Shown here one piece after another: positions 26,036 to 33,432 of a DNA stretch of 40,906 nt (its first letter is position 1; every line of letters starts with the position of its first letter). The DNA comes from a virus. A program made the position numbers and the translations under genes. The stretch spans positions 1-40,906 of the IMG/VR virus record IMGVR_UViG_3300014720_000005; one strand, 5' to 3'. A model generated the notes under the pieces. It was not told the DNA's origin. It searched no databases and saw only the letters and a program-made list of their open reading frames with translations.

Positions 26036-26754
26036 AATTTAATTTCTTGTGTGTCCCAATCGTATTCGCCGGATCTAAGAATTCTAGCACAACGAGCCTG
26101 TACGAGAGCTTCGGAAGAAGTATACCCAGAATTTACATAAGCCTGCTCAACTTCTTCCCAAACACCCTTTTTTAAAATTTTGCTTGCTGTTACCGGACCA
26201 ACCCCCTCAAGCCCCGGATATCCATCGGTCTTGTCTCCCATTAGAGTTTGTTTCAGAAAGAACAGATCGGCTTCTTTTTCATCAACAAACCTTCCATGAT
26301 CGTCTTTGTCGGGGTTCCATAACCATCCAGGGATTCCGTTTAAATCTTTATCTTGTGAGACGATGATAGTGCTGTCGGTTTGCAGTAATCCCAGGACATC
26401 GTCTCCTTCTATCTTATCCTCACACAAAACCGTATACTTTTCTTTAAACAGCTTCTTGATGGCTGCGTACCCGCAGGGCTTTCTACAAGTTTTTCTGTGT
26501 GCTTTGTAGGGTGGGTAAATCTTTTTCCTAAAATTATCCTGGCCGGAAAAGGCAATAACGCACGTTTTTACTTTTAACTTATCCAACCAAGATTCTAAAA
26601 GAGTTTCGCTGATATGCATTGCTTCGTGGATGTTCGCATAAGCAATGTCAACATCGTCCCCAAAGCTTGCAGTAAACTCTGTAATTTTGCAAACAGAATA
26701 AACAAGGATGTCCCCGTCTATTAAGGCAGTATCAACTTTAGAGTAATCAGTCAA
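26014..26754 (-). CDS. 5'-3' exonuclease (T7 gp6-like), TTG start
   Basis: This FEN-type nuclease degrades host DNA and removes primers. Its 246 residues contain the metal-binding Asp motifs: ALIDGDILVYS at the N-terminus, then CEDKIEGDDVLGLLQ, IVSQDKDLNGIPG and TLMGDKTDGYPGLEGVGPVT, the helix-hairpin-helix region. The start is likely TTG at 26754: GGAG lies six bases upstream, one base after the previous stop. A longer TTG start at 26772 would place the ribosome site inside the gene. T7 gp6 has 300 residues. Confidence 0.92.
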   Translation of the reverse strand: MTDYSKVDTALIDGDILVYSVCKITEFTASFGDDVDIAYANIHEAMHISETLLESWLDKLKVKTCVIAFSGQDNFRKKIYPPYKAHRKTCRKPCGYAAIKKLFKEKYTVLCEDKIEGDDVLGLLQTDSTIIVSQDKDLNGIPGWLWNPDKDDHGRFVDEKEADLFFLKQTLMGDKTDGYPGLEGVGPVTASKILKKGVWEEVEQAYVNSGYTSSEALVQARCARILRSGEYDWDTQEIKLWTPQQT

Positions 26755-26755
26755 C

Positions 26756-26962
26756 TCACTCTCCTGCCTCAATACATGCGTTTTCCAAAATTTTAGCTAG
26801 TCCCAAAGACCCATGTGTGCTGCTTTTAATGCAGATCTGATAGCTGTCCGAGTCGATCTTTTTATTGGTGGCAACATAACCGACAAAGGCCATCTCGGGG
26901 AATCGGTTTTTAAGCTCTTCTAACAACTCACTTGTTTCAAGATATTCAAGAGGGGTAGACAT
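26756..26962 (-). CDS. Small protein between LAGLIDADG gene and exonuclease
   Basis: This 68-residue protein starts MSTPLEYLETSELLEELKNR and has an alpha/beta outline. It overlaps the LAGLIDADG gene end by 17 bases and ends one base before the exonuclease start. The function is unknown. It may originally have followed the DNA polymerase gene directly, before the endonuclease inserted. Confidence 0.7.
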   Translation of the reverse strand: MSTPLEYLETSELLEELKNRFPEMAFVGYVATNKKIDSDSYQICIKSSTHGSLGLAKILENACIEAGE

Positions 26963-27317
26963 TTTTTAAATCCTTTAGTTTCTTGAGAAGCTTTACTTTT
27001 TTAGCTTTGCAGCTTTTGCTGTGTCCTAATTTACAAAACTTAACTAACGTTTCTATTTGGCTGTGCTTAACGATGCTGTACTTCTTAACCGCCTTTAGAA
27101 AGGCAAGAGCAGACGTTCCGTAAATAGACCAAACATAAACTTGCCGCTCCTTGGATTGTGTTCTTACGTTTCCTCCCCACTTTTTCTTGAGCTTAAACAG
27201 GGGATGTTTGTGTTTGTTCGTGATTTCTACCGTGGGAGAGTTCTTGAAAAAGACACAACCCTCCCCATCCAAAAACCCCGCAGAATACGCATTAATAGTG
27301 TTTCTACCCAGAGCCAT
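26946..27317 (-). CDS. Single-motif LAGLIDADG homing endonuclease
   Basis: This 123-residue basic protein has one LAGLIDADG motif, YSAGFLDGEGCVFF (about residues 10-23). It would therefore work as a homodimer, with the Asp/Glu of DGEG as metal ligands. It stands free between the DNA polymerase gene (12 bases upstream) and a small gene overlapping its 3' end. A frame-preserving insertion into a replication block is a classic homing site. No intron or intein border is visible in the neighbours. Confidence 0.85.
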   Translation of the reverse strand: MALGRNTINAYSAGFLDGEGCVFFKNSPTVEITNKHKHPLFKLKKKWGGNVRTQSKERQVYVWSIYGTSALAFLKAVKKYSIVKHSQIETLVKFCKLGHSKSCKAKKVKLLKKLKDLKNVYPS

Positions 27318-27329
27318 TTGTGTTTCCTT

Positions 27330-29078
27330 TTAGTGTGTTTCTGACCAGTTCGACCCGACTCGATATGCACCGTCTAGGGGACATCTAATACTAAGAGCCC
27401 CGCTTGTCGCTTGAATGCTACTCACAGCCATTTTACCAACATCTTCAGCATAAGCGGGATGAACGCTAAATTGATACTCGTCATGGATGCTTGCGACTTG
27501 ATTTACCAACACTCCACCGATCTTCAGGGCATTAAGCCTTTCCCACAGGATTATACAGGCTTGTTTCATAATCACGGCGCCTGCGGACTGGAGCAATGTG
27601 TTTAAGGCGGCGTGGGGCGAGCGTGGGTATAGGGGACGGCCATCCAACCCCTTCAAGTACCCATAAGAGTTCAATATCCTTGTCAGGTTCTTCTTGAGAA
27701 CAGCGAAGGCGGGAACTCGGTTTTCAAAACTATTCCTAGCCTCCCGCCCACCCCGGGGATTGCCAAGTACATCCCCTAGCTTATTGTCTCCCGCACCGTA
27801 GATAAGAGCGTAGATAGCACCCTTAGATTTATCCCGGATTTTCTTGTGTTCGGGATTGCTTTTATCTTGCTCTTCGTTGGTTAGGCCGAACGCGATAGCG
27901 TTGGTCCAATGGATATCTCCGTTTACTAGCTGCCCGGCGTAGTCGCCTCCGTCATACTTTCCCAGATAATGAGCCAGACAGCGTAGCTCTAACCCCGAAG
28001 CATCCACCCCAACAAGACGATACCCAGGCTCCGGAAGGAATAGGGAGCGGTATTCGGCATCGGACGGGACTTGGGCTAGGTTGGGGTTGGAGTGGGTACA
28101 GCGGCCCGTAATGGCCCCGTTGGTGTTTACCCTTCCGTGTATCCGACCATTCACACAAAGCTTTAGCCAAGCCTCATCGCCTTCTGCCAATTGACCCAAA
28201 CGTTTTTGTGCGGTCAGGTACCTACTTAGAATCTGGCCTTCTGGGAAGGACAGTTCGGATAGGATGGACTCGTCAATTTTTACCCTCCCATCCGGAGTAA
28301 ACTCTGTGGGCTTCCAACCGTACTTCTCGATAAGTCTTTCGGCAATCTGAACCCTGCTTGCGGGATTAAACTCCTGAATCTTTTGCTTGAGCGCCCTTCC
28401 GGTTTTCGCAGAAGTACGATCTATTGTCTTTGGCGGGAATAGCGACTTCATGTCTGCTTCGATATCAACCATCTCTTTTCTTAAGGTAGCGTGGAGTAAC
28501 TCGGCGCCACGGCTATCGAAACAAAAACCCGCCTCTTCCTGCTTCCGGATAATTTTTGCAAACTCCATCTCTATCTTCAAAGCCCGGTCGCTCATGGTAT
28601 TCAACGAATACAGCTTGTCTTTCAGGGCTCGTACTATTTTAACGTCTTGCTTGCAGTACTCCTCCAACGAAAGGCTATAGGAATCGAATACAGGAGCGTC
28701 AAGTTTCTGCATCCCAAGCCTGGCCCCCCAAGCTTTCAGGGAGTGGCTTCCCACAAGATCGGACGAAAGCCCTGCCGCAACGTCTTCTTCTCTGATGTTT
28801 GTCTTGAGAAGGCGAGCCAGAACCAGAGTGTCCACAACTTCGGCAGTAAACTCCGCGTGGAACCCGGTTATTTTTGCTATAGCAGGCAGATCAAAGCTAA
28901 TAATATTGTGGCCTACGATTGACTTAGCCGATTTTAAAAGCTCGCACCCAACCCCAAGATCAACCATCATGGGATCAGCATCATCCACCGCAACACAAAA
29001 ACAATGAATACTTTTTAAGTCGCTTAAACGGGTCCAGTCTTCAATTTTGTTTGTTTCGATATCAAAATAGACAACCAT
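27330..29078 (-). CDS. Family A DNA polymerase with 3'-5' exonuclease (T7 gp5-like)
   Basis: This is the replicative polymerase (582 residues; T7 gp5 has 704). The exonuclease domain has YFDIET (4-9), VGHNIISFDLP and YCKQDVKI. The polymerase domain has motif A VGVDASGLELRCLAHY, motif B KSKGAIYALIYGAG and motif C ASIHDEYQF. All three catalytic acidic positions are present. The shorter length suggests that the thioredoxin-binding loop of T7 is reduced or absent. AAGGAAG lies seven bases before the ATG. Confidence 0.96.
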   Translation of the reverse strand: MVVYFDIETNKIEDWTRLSDLKSIHCFCVAVDDADPMMVDLGVGCELLKSAKSIVGHNIISFDLPAIAKITGFHAEFTAEVVDTLVLARLLKTNIREEDVAAGLSSDLVGSHSLKAWGARLGMQKLDAPVFDSYSLSLEEYCKQDVKIVRALKDKLYSLNTMSDRALKIEMEFAKIIRKQEEAGFCFDSRGAELLHATLRKEMVDIEADMKSLFPPKTIDRTSAKTGRALKQKIQEFNPASRVQIAERLIEKYGWKPTEFTPDGRVKIDESILSELSFPEGQILSRYLTAQKRLGQLAEGDEAWLKLCVNGRIHGRVNTNGAITGRCTHSNPNLAQVPSDAEYRSLFLPEPGYRLVGVDASGLELRCLAHYLGKYDGGDYAGQLVNGDIHWTNAIAFGLTNEEQDKSNPEHKKIRDKSKGAIYALIYGAGDNKLGDVLGNPRGGREARNSFENRVPAFAVLKKNLTRILNSYGYLKGLDGRPLYPRSPHAALNTLLQSAGAVIMKQACIILWERLNALKIGGVLVNQVASIHDEYQFSVHPAYAEDVGKMAVSSIQATSGALSIRCPLDGAYRVGSNWSETH

Positions 29079-29089
29079 TTTGTTCTTCC

Positions 29090-29425
29090 TTATTCGGGGT
29101 AGTTGGCGTACATTTTAAGCTTGTCTCTCAGCTTGTCAAGAGCTATATCGTGGTATTTCCTGGCTGTTGTAGCTTTAATCGGATCGTTTGGGTTCTGCTC
29201 CGAGTACTTTCTTGCTATTTCTTCCCAACAATCCTTGTCTTTTGGGACCTTAGGCAAGAGCTTGTATCCGTACTCCGGGCGCTCCCCATAACCATACTTA
29301 CACACAACCGAGATTAATTGGGGGCTAACACCATATTGACGCGAAAGATCTATTTTTGTTTCGCCCCTAAGAACCTTTATTTTAATTTCTTCTACTTGCT
29401 CGTCTGTTAGAAGTCGTTTCCTCAT
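29090..29425 (-). CDS. Helix-turn-helix protein before DNA polymerase
   Basis: In this 111-residue protein, the first 45 residues (LTDEQVEEIKIKVLRGETKI, then SRQYGVSPQLISVVCKYG) form a resolvase or sigma-like helix-turn-helix. The rest is helical and basic with no nuclease motif. It may regulate transcription or bind replication DNA. It overlaps the gene upstream by 44 bases and ends 11 bases before the polymerase gene. Confidence 0.75.
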   Translation of the reverse strand: MRKRLLTDEQVEEIKIKVLRGETKIDLSRQYGVSPQLISVVCKYGYGERPEYGYKLLPKVPKDKDCWEEIARKYSEQNPNDPIKATTARKYHDIALDKLRDKLKMYANYPE

Positions 29426-29600
29426 TTTCTTCCTTCTTGTCTAGAATAACTACTGCTTTTTTCAACAACAAAAATACTTTTAACCTGACCATATCTTTAA
29501 AAAGATTGTTTTTTAGGTTTTTCTCGCAATCGACCAAATGCCTTGCGTATTTAATTACATCTAGTGCTGCCCTTTTTAGTTTTCGTTTTTCGTAGCTCAT
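29382..29600 (-). CDS. Small basic helical protein after the tRNAs
   Basis: This 72-residue, Lys/Arg-rich and helical protein (KRAALDVIKYARHLVDCEKN) ends in a basic tail. No Shine-Dalgarno is present. Instead TATTAT ends seven bases before the ATG at 29600, so it may be read from a leaderless message. Function is unknown. Confidence 0.6.
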   Translation of the reverse strand: MSYEKRKLKRAALDVIKYARHLVDCEKNLKNNLFKDMVRLKVFLLLKKAVVILDKKEENEETTSNRRASRRN

Positions 29601-29612
29601 TCACATATAATA
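29601..29612 (-). promoter_or_regulatory. Possible -10 element giving a leaderless message
   Basis: TATTAT at 29607-29612 (minus strand) is followed by six bases and the ATG at 29600, the same geometry as at 965-976 and 40249-40260. No good -35 is seen, so activity would be weak. It lies 20 bases after tRNA-Lys. Confidence 0.3.
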
Positions 29613-29631
29613 CCTACATATTGCCTAGTGA

Positions 29632-29704
29632 TGGGTCGAGGGGGACTTGAACCCCCAACCTACGGATTAAAAGTCCGCTACTCTACCAGTTGAGTTACCG
29701 ACCC
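29632..29704 (-). tRNA. tRNA-Lys (TTT)
   Basis: A 73-nt cloverleaf on the minus strand: 5' acceptor GGGTCGG pairs with TCGACCC, the anticodon loop ACTTTTAATC gives TTT, and the T-arm is GGGGGTTCAAGTCCCCC. The discriminator is A and no CCA is encoded. AAA codons are common in the AT-rich core genes, so it may support late translation in a host with higher GC. Confidence 0.95.
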
Positions 29705-29710
29705 TAGTTA

Positions 29711-29794
29711 TGGGGATGGTGGGACTTGAACCCACAAGGATTTTATTCCGGCAGATTTTAAGTCTACTGCGTTTGCCGATTTCGCCACAACCCC
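29711..29794 (-). tRNA. tRNA-Leu (TAA)
   Basis: An 84-nt tRNA with a long variable arm (class II). The anticodon loop CTTAAAA gives TAA, the T-arm is GTGGGTTCAAGTCCCAC, and no CCA is encoded. The acceptor has one mismatch (T5-T68). It lies six bases from the primase-helicase stop and six from tRNA-Lys. Phages of some marine hosts integrate at tRNA-Leu(TAA), but no integrase is present here. Confidence 0.93.
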
Positions 29795-29799
29795 TGAAG

Positions 29800-31410
29800 T
29801 CAAAGATCATCGTTGCTTATTACATCGTTGTTGGGCGGTGTAATCGTTTCGAACAACCGACCCGTAGATTTGTTATAAACCAGGGTTGAAGCGATGCCTG
29901 TATCTCCTGTAAATCTGTTTTTCAAGACTCGAACAGTAAGATCGTTCGGCTGCTCTCCTTGCTGATTTCTTTCTAACCCAATTACTGCATCGGCAAGTTG
30001 GGCAATAGAGTGGGAGCCCCGCAATTGGCTTAGAGACGTGGCCACCCCTTCTTCATGGCCCCGATCAGCGTCCGGCCTTCGGAGATGCGATACAGCGAAC
30101 ATGGCGGCCTGCGTCTCCTCTACCAATGAACGGAGGGATGTCATAACATTATCGATCATCCTCCGCTCATCTCCGTCCCCCAACCCACTCACAACGATGG
30201 ATAGGTGGTCCAGAAAAAGGTACTCGCACCCACACGATTTAATCATGTACCTCGCCCGGGCCAACAGGTTTTCCGGATCAACGGATCCAAAGTGGTCGAA
30301 AAGAACAACCTTTGAAACCGTAGCGTCAAATGCCTTTCTCTTATCCTCTTCGGTTATCCCGCGGTCTTTCCAAAAATATGTGGGAGTGCTTAGGTACACA
30401 CCCATCAAGTTTCTTCCGGTCCTCTTGACGGATTCCTCCAACATTAACAGACCGACCTTTTTCCCACTCCTAATCAAGTGGCAAACAAGCTCCCTGCAAA
30501 CGGATGACTTTCCAATGCCGGTTCCGCTTGTCAAAACAACAAGCTCGCCCTTGCGTATGCCCAAAAGCTTTTCGTTCAGTCCCGACCAAGGATACGGAAC
30601 AGAATCGTTCTTATCCTCTTCATTGATCGTGTTCCAAAGGTCTTCGCCAAGCACAACACCATCCGGCCTGTAGGCCTTGGCAGCGTAGACAGCGTCGATG
30701 ATCCTCTTGCCCTCTCCGCCAACCAAAGCTTCGTTGGCGTCCTTGAATCCTGGGATTGTTGCTATCCGGGCTTTACCGGGGGTCAGAAGCACGGCGCATT
30801 CTTTGGCCGCTTTCCTTCCCGCATCATCGTCATCAAACATGATAACGACAGTCTCAAACTTCTCCAACCATTCCAGATTGTTTTGGAAAGACTTAAGCGC
30901 ACCCGCCGCACCGCTAGGTACGCTGACTACCGGCCACTTATTCCCAAAGACCTGTCCAACGGACATAGCGTCAAGCTCTCCCTCCGTTACCGTTACCATC
31001 TTCCCGCCGTCCTTCCAAAGATTCATCCCGAAAAGAGGCAGCGACTTTGCGTTGCCTAAAATCAGAAAGTCCTTGGAGGGAAAGCGAAGCTTCTGCGCGG
31101 ACACCGTTCCCTCTCTGTAGTATTGAGCAATGTGAACGGCCTGGCCGTTGTATTCACCAACGCCATACTTCCAGAATATACAAGTTTCTTGGGTTAGCCC
31201 CCTTTTAAGTAAGTTGGAATACTCAACCCGAATCAGATTAGAATCTTTGTTTTCCATACAAACCACAGCGTTGTTCTCCTTTGAAGGTTCGAAGTAATTA
31301 CATCCAAAACAATAACCGTGTCCGTCACTAAATCGGGCAAGGTTATCCCTGCTGTTACATTTTGGGCAGGGCTCGTGTTTTACAAACTTTGACGGCGTTG
31401 GCTCTCTCAT
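29800..31410 (-). CDS. Primase-helicase (T7 gp4-like)
   Basis: This bifunctional replisome enzyme has 536 residues (T7 gp4A 566). The zinc ribbon has Cys at 15, 18, 34 and 37 (CPKC...CFGC). The TOPRIM domain has VTEGELDAMS and VIMFDDDDAGRKAA. The RecA-like helicase has Walker A SGTGIGKSS and Walker B YLFLDHLSI, with a conserved SQLRGSHSIAQLAD near the end. The C-terminus (PPNNDVISNDDL) is acidic, which in T7 binds the polymerase. GGAG lies eight bases before the ATG. Confidence 0.96.
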   Translation of the reverse strand: MREPTPSKFVKHEPCPKCNSRDNLARFSDGHGYCFGCNYFEPSKENNAVVCMENKDSNLIRVEYSNLLKRGLTQETCIFWKYGVGEYNGQAVHIAQYYREGTVSAQKLRFPSKDFLILGNAKSLPLFGMNLWKDGGKMVTVTEGELDAMSVGQVFGNKWPVVSVPSGAAGALKSFQNNLEWLEKFETVVIMFDDDDAGRKAAKECAVLLTPGKARIATIPGFKDANEALVGGEGKRIIDAVYAAKAYRPDGVVLGEDLWNTINEEDKNDSVPYPWSGLNEKLLGIRKGELVVLTSGTGIGKSSVCRELVCHLIRSGKKVGLLMLEESVKRTGRNLMGVYLSTPTYFWKDRGITEEDKRKAFDATVSKVVLFDHFGSVDPENLLARARYMIKSCGCEYLFLDHLSIVVSGLGDGDERRMIDNVMTSLRSLVEETQAAMFAVSHLRRPDADRGHEEGVATSLSQLRGSHSIAQLADAVIGLERNQQGEQPNDLTVRVLKNRFTGDTGIASTLVYNKSTGRLFETITPPNNDVISNDDL

Positions 31411-31443
31411 TTCATGTTCTCCAGTTAACCTAAATTTTATGCC

Positions 31444-31821
31444 CTACAAAAACACCGAAACCGCTATTTTTTCCGAGGCCGAATAAACTTTCTTGACGAC
31501 CAGGCGAACTATCTGAGAGTCGTCTTTCCAAACCCAACCATTTAGGGAGTCTAGCACAGCTTTCGCATAGTTGTCAACATCCCCTACGGGATAAGGATTG
31601 GACGGATTCTTCGGCTTGGTACAGTAGCAAGTTACGTTGACTTCGATAGGGCAGGATATCGGGCATTCCTTTGGTGCAACGATCTTACCGCGTAATGCGC
31701 GCATCTCCTTTCTAAACTTTTCGTACTTTTTCCCGTAGTACGCAAATCCTTTGCGACTAACCCGAGGCCTAGAAGCGGCAACGGGAACAACGGGGAAAAC
31801 TATCGAACAAAGAAACTTCAT
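31444..31821 (-). CDS. RusA-type Holliday junction resolvase
   Basis: This 125-residue endonuclease cuts branched DNA. The signature GDVDNYAKAVLDSLNG (about residues 79-94) with the following WKDDSQIV holds the Asp metal ligands of RusA; the N-terminal strand has PVVPVAASRPR. It occupies the slot where T7 encodes endonuclease I (gp3), so an unrelated resolvase fills the same role before packaging. The start overlaps the stop of a 30-residue gene (ATGA). Confidence 0.94.
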   Translation of the reverse strand: MKFLCSIVFPVVPVAASRPRVSRKGFAYYGKKYEKFRKEMRALRGKIVAPKECPISCPIEVNVTCYCTKPKNPSNPYPVGDVDNYAKAVLDSLNGWVWKDDSQIVRLVVKKVYSASEKIAVSVFL

Positions 31822-31910
31822 GTATATTTAGTACGTTTCTTTGTTTTGCCCTTGGCCTTGCTTTTAGTCTTTTCGTTTTTGCTACAATCACAATCGCATT
31901 TCTTTTTCAT
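31818..31910 (-). CDS. 30-residue Cys/Lys-rich peptide gene
   Basis: The product begins MKKKCDCDCSKNEK and ends in a Lys/Thr/Arg-rich tail. The ATG directly follows the TAA of the previous gene and the TGA overlaps the RusA ATG, so it fills the gap exactly. The CDCDC run could bind a metal. This spacing argues for a real gene, although the composition is simple. Confidence 0.6.
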   Translation of the reverse strand: MKKKCDCDCSKNEKTKSKAKGKTKKRTKYT

Positions 31911-32213
31911 TTACTTTTTACACTTTCTGTTTTTTGGACATGGGGTTTTTGATCCGCTTGGCCCGGCCCATAAATCTTTGCAGGCCCAATATCTAGCGGA
32001 TAATTTGTTGGTAGCAGAATCACAGTTATGACGGGCTTTAAAAGATGCCCTAGCGCCAGGACTATAGTTATTGCCGTAACCAGTAGCGCCGTAATGAATA
32101 ATTTTTTCTTGACCATTGGCGCAAGCCTTGACAACTTTCTTTTTATCGGGGTTGGGAGACTTGCGCGGCTTGTTGCAAGGCATACTGGCTTTATTTAATT
32201 TTTTCTTGGCCAT
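31911..32213 (-). CDS. Basic Cys-containing protein (DUF6321-like)
   Basis: This 100-residue Lys-rich protein contains VVKACANGQEKIIHYGATGYG, then SPGARASFKARHNCDSA and LSARYWACKDLW, a pattern familiar from small conserved proteins of aquatic phages (DUF6321-like, assigned by recall). The four Cys (13, 30 and the two in the C-terminal half) might bind zinc. Function is unknown. It is in the nucleic acid block between the SSB and RusA genes. Confidence 0.7.
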   Translation of the reverse strand: MAKKKLNKASMPCNKPRKSPNPDKKKVVKACANGQEKIIHYGATGYGNNYSPGARASFKARHNCDSATNKLSARYWACKDLWAGPSGSKTPCPKNRKCKK

Positions 32214-32217
32214 GTTT

Positions 32218-32490
32218 TTAGAAGTCCTTTAATCGTTTACGAATTGCTTTACAAGTAAAGTTTCGTTTGATGTATCTGGTAATCTTCTGTGCCTGTTCAG
32301 CTGAACAATTAAAACTTATATCGAAAGAACTATCCATAAGGGATGTACCAGATCCCATAAAGTGCTTTGGGAACTTATCTTCTAGGGCGTGGCTTACCTC
32401 AAAGTAATTTCCTTTCTTGAATGAGAAGGAGTAATCATATTGTTTTGTTTTTGTTTTCATTGGTTTTGTTTTCATTGTTTTTGTTTTCAT
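32218..32490 (-). CDS. Small protein with triple in-frame ATG start
   Basis: This 90-residue protein has three in-frame ATG codons at 32490, 32475 and 32460, each within a 15-base repeat close to ATGAAAACAAAAACA. The body (YDYSFSFKKGNYFEVSHALE) is alpha/beta and basic at the C-terminus. The first ATG overlaps the upstream stop (ATGA). I do not recognise a family. Confidence 0.65.
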   Translation of the reverse strand: MKTKTMKTKPMKTKTKQYDYSFSFKKGNYFEVSHALEDKFPKHFMGSGTSLMDSSFDISFNCSAEQAQKITRYIKRNFTCKAIRKRLKDF

Positions 32491-32759
32491 TGTTGAATTG
32501 TCTCACGAACGGTGGCTGCTCGGGCGCGGTGTAAGATTCCGGGAGTTCCCTCGCCTACCCACGCGCCTTCGCAGTTGAATGCCACCCACTCCTCAGCTTC
32601 ATCAGAAGTCATTCCTTGACGCTCAAACACACGCACAAGCTCACGATACCCGTAAACAACCACGGGAACTTGACCACATCTAGAGATGAAACCAACAATT
32701 GCGCTGTCGCATCCGTCAAAGAATAGCGTCTTGTCGTTGTCTTCAGAAGTCCGCATCAT
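32487..32759 (-). CDS. Conserved small acidic protein overlapping SSB end
   Basis: This 90-residue protein contains VVVYGYRELVRVFERQGMTS and FNCEGAWVGEGTPG, a pattern seen in small hypothetical proteins of many phages. Start chosen at 32759 (ATGATG), within the last codons of the SSB gene; a longer open frame upstream is rejected because it lies in the SSB gene. Function is unknown. Confidence 0.75.
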   Translation of the reverse strand: MMRTSEDNDKTLFFDGCDSAIVGFISRCGQVPVVVYGYRELVRVFERQGMTSDEAEEWVAFNCEGAWVGEGTPGILHRARAATVRETIQQ

Positions 32760-33393
32760 GCGTTGCTGTCTTTGTCTTCTCCAAGAAACGGGCTTGGCTT
32801 GCTTCGGGGTCGGCCTCAAAACCAAAGGATACAAAAGAATCTCCGGGTGTAAAGGTAACCAACCGCCGGATTTGTACCGCCTTCATTCGGAGGCTTACGC
32901 CTGCGCCAACCATAGCCGTGAAATATGGAACAACCTGGAAAGCTACGCGAATCTCGCTGCCGGAACCGACAGACGGAATGGGATCATACGGACTGCCCAA
33001 CGCATCATAGATAATCGGCCGTTGCGTCCAAGACTTCTTCGCATTTCCTGCCTTTGCCTTGAGCTTAAACTTAATTCTCATGGTTTTTGGAAGACCTCCC
33101 TCCATCCCCTCCTCTTCCTTGAAGGGCATTGGAGCACGCTTCAGCTTCTTCGGAGTTGCGCCCCCATGCTCTTCGCACAACGCCTGGTAACTTCGCTCTT
33201 CGCAGGTCTGAAGCGCTGCCAGGAACTTCTCCACCTCTGGGTCTTCAAGGTCTAGGCGCAACTCTACGCTGTAGACGCCGTCCTTGTCGAACTTGGTGTC
33301 GGGCTCGTTCAGGCGAGGGTACACAGCGATCCCCGTGGGTGTGGTCAGTTGCGGGAAGTTGTTTCCGTACTTTGGACTCTTCATGTTTACCAT
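32743..33393 (-). CDS. ssDNA-binding protein (T7 gp2.5-like)
   Basis: This OB-fold protein coats single strands and recruits the replisome. The 216-residue product starts MVNMKSPKYGNNF and contains PRLNEPDTKFDKDGVYSVEL, the family core. The C-terminus ends ATHDADF, acidic with a terminal Phe as in T7 gp2.5, which uses this tail to contact the polymerase and primase-helicase. AAAGGAG overlaps the first possible codons, so the start may be 33393 or 33384. The gene lies directly after the RNA polymerase gene. Confidence 0.88.
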   Translation of the reverse strand: MVNMKSPKYGNNFPQLTTPTGIAVYPRLNEPDTKFDKDGVYSVELRLDLEDPEVEKFLAALQTCEERSYQALCEEHGGATPKKLKRAPMPFKEEEGMEGGLPKTMRIKFKLKAKAGNAKKSWTQRPIIYDALGSPYDPIPSVGSGSEIRVAFQVVPYFTAMVGAGVSLRMKAVQIRRLVTFTPGDSFVSFGFEADPEASQARFLEKTKTATHDADF

Positions 33394-33432
33394 TATCTCC
33401 TTTTGCATGTACTTCAGTTGTCTTATTCAATC

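Noticed and set aside
29711-29794. tRNA-Leu as an attachment site for lysogeny
   Set aside because: It is a complete tRNA inside an operon and there is no integrase, excisionase or repressor in the window.
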